A stretch of DNA of 56,647 bases. Source: Funiculus sociatus GB2-C1. GTDB lineage: Bacteria; Cyanobacteriota; Cyanobacteriia; Cyanobacteriales; FACHB-T130. Where the stretch lies: contig NZ_JAMPKJ010000039.1 of assembly GCF_039962115.1 (NCBI RefSeq), positions 1 to 56,647 of the forward strand, written 5' to 3'. The translations under genes were made by a program, and so were the position numbers. Every line of letters starts with the position of its first letter. The first letter of the stretch is position 1. This document shows positions 55,865 to 56,647 of this stretch, in pieces. The notes under the pieces are model-generated. The model was not told the origin of the DNA. It was given only the letters and a program-made list of their open reading frames with translations, and ran no database searches.

Positions 55865-56572
55865 CGTTATTCTAGAGGGCCCTTACCATCCATATCAGCC
55901 ATGTGCAAACTGGATTATCCCGCTTTATCGTGAGTTGTGTTATTGGAAAGTACAGAGGCTGGTTGTGCAGCATATATCTTTTTTATATCAGCTTGTAAAT
56001 AATCGGCACTCTTAGCAGTGTCTCAACCAGTGGTAGTGAAACTGGGGTATAAAGAGGTATCGCACGGGGGCAATCGCGCTCGCTCTACCCTACTTCAGCA
56101 TAATGGCTGATGTCTGACTGCGCTCAATGCTGCATCGAAAAGCATTTGACAGCAAAAAATGGCTGTTATGAGCTATAATTTTCTTCCTATTTTGTCATGT
56201 CAGCGCTTTCTGGCTTTCAGTTGATGAAAATCAAGCAGGCGCGATGTTCTAGCTGAAATATTCGCAGAAAACTATTAAGTATTTTTGCTTAAGCATTTGG
56301 TTGAGAGCGCAGTATCTTAAGCAACCAGTACCAAATTTTTCTCTAAAACTAATGCTGATATTGCAGCATTAACCATATATTTTTTAACATTTAAACTTTC
56401 CTCACTTCACCAAAATGGCAGAAATTATCAAATATGTCTTAGATTACCTCTCCAAATTCGCTCGGATATTTTTGCCCTAAAACTTCCCAATAAATACTTA
56501 AAGTAAGTGGTAGTCCTGCATAGTAATGATAACGCCAGTTTTTCATTCTATAGATAAACTGGCGTTATATTC
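55865..56572. other. Intergenic region, no clear gene
   Basis: About 700 bp. AATGCTG (56351-56357) with CAGCATT (56364-56370) is a small hairpin. A 21-codon frame at 56415-56480 lacks a ribosome-binding site and is not called. ATAACGCCAGTTT (56529-56541) and AAACTGGCGTTAT (56556-56568) form a perfect 13-bp inverted repeat five bases before the ATG at 56573. Confidence 0.35.
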
Positions 56573-56647
56573 ATGAATAAAATACCAAATAGCTCCTATA
56601 TGATTGGAGAGTTTTTTAGAGAACGAAAGAGTTTTTCTTACCAAACG
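56573..56647 (+). CDS. Possible 5' end of a gene cut by the window edge
   Basis: Twenty-five codons from ATG, open to the last base: MNKIPNSSYMIGEFFRERKS and so on. The IGEFFRERK stretch would suit the first helix of a helix-turn-helix protein, but too little is visible to assign a family. The start lies five bases after a strong hairpin and lacks a ribosome-binding site, so it may not be a gene. Confidence 0.25.
   Translation, partial: MNKIPNSSYMIGEFFRERKSFSYQT

Noticed and set aside
56415-56480. 21-codon frame MAEIIKYVLDYLSKFARIFL..., possible small protein
   Set aside because: No ribosome-binding site, no conserved small-protein pattern that I know.

Overview
The window comes from a cyanobacterium, most likely a filamentous one. 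The HIP1 octamer GCGATCGC is scattered through coding and non-coding DNA, and several genes are typical of the phylum (gun4, ictB, two DUF928 proteins, CHAT proteins with haemagglutinin-type secretion domains, Ser/Thr kinases with pentapeptide or TPR tails, Uma2 nucleases, heptamer repeats between genes). Genus and species cannot be read from the sequence.

Layout. The left edge (1-184) holds ends of two decayed insertion sequences. From 355 to 12175 a secretion-related set lies on the minus strand: a CHAT protein with a two-partner-secretion (TPS) domain, a TpsB/FhaC-type outer-membrane transporter and two DUF928 paralogues. Housekeeping genes (cobS, tgt) and a secreted PPC-type protein are interleaved. 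From 12890 to 21000 come a propeller-transglutaminase protein, a candidate structured RNA with its own terminator, a ferritin-like protein, hisA, a PAS/GAF histidine kinase and an Hpt protein. From 21367 to 27810 lies a 2147-residue chain joining a family 2 glycosyltransferase to a second TPS-CHAT exoprotein. A palindromic repeat sits exactly in the joint.

From 28042 to 39264: an Uma2 nuclease, an alpha/beta hydrolase next to a divergent cytochrome b6-like protein, a GAF-PAS-PAS-GGDEF-EAL protein, DUF2358 and DUF2927 proteins, an unrecognised 457-residue protein, a small membrane protein and an SH3/peptidoglycan-binding protein. From 39265 to 49158: uvrA, a second Uma2 and three Ser/Thr kinases with three different sensor tails. 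From 49324 to the right edge: smpB, a WGxxGxxG protein, ictB, a GAF kinase-like protein without its phospho-acceptor histidine, gun4, rfaE2, a LuxR-type response regulator and a possible partial gene.

How the genes fit together. The strongest functional theme is export. One TpsB could serve two CHAT (caspase-like) exoproteins whose His-Cys dyads are intact, with the DUF928 proteins as likely envelope partners; this is inferred from domain logic and neighbourhood. The second theme is signalling (three Ser/Thr kinases, a histidine kinase, an Hpt, a cyclic-di-GMP enzyme, a response regulator). No phage, CRISPR array, tRNA or rRNA gene was seen. Intergenic DNA is rich in palindromes of several families.
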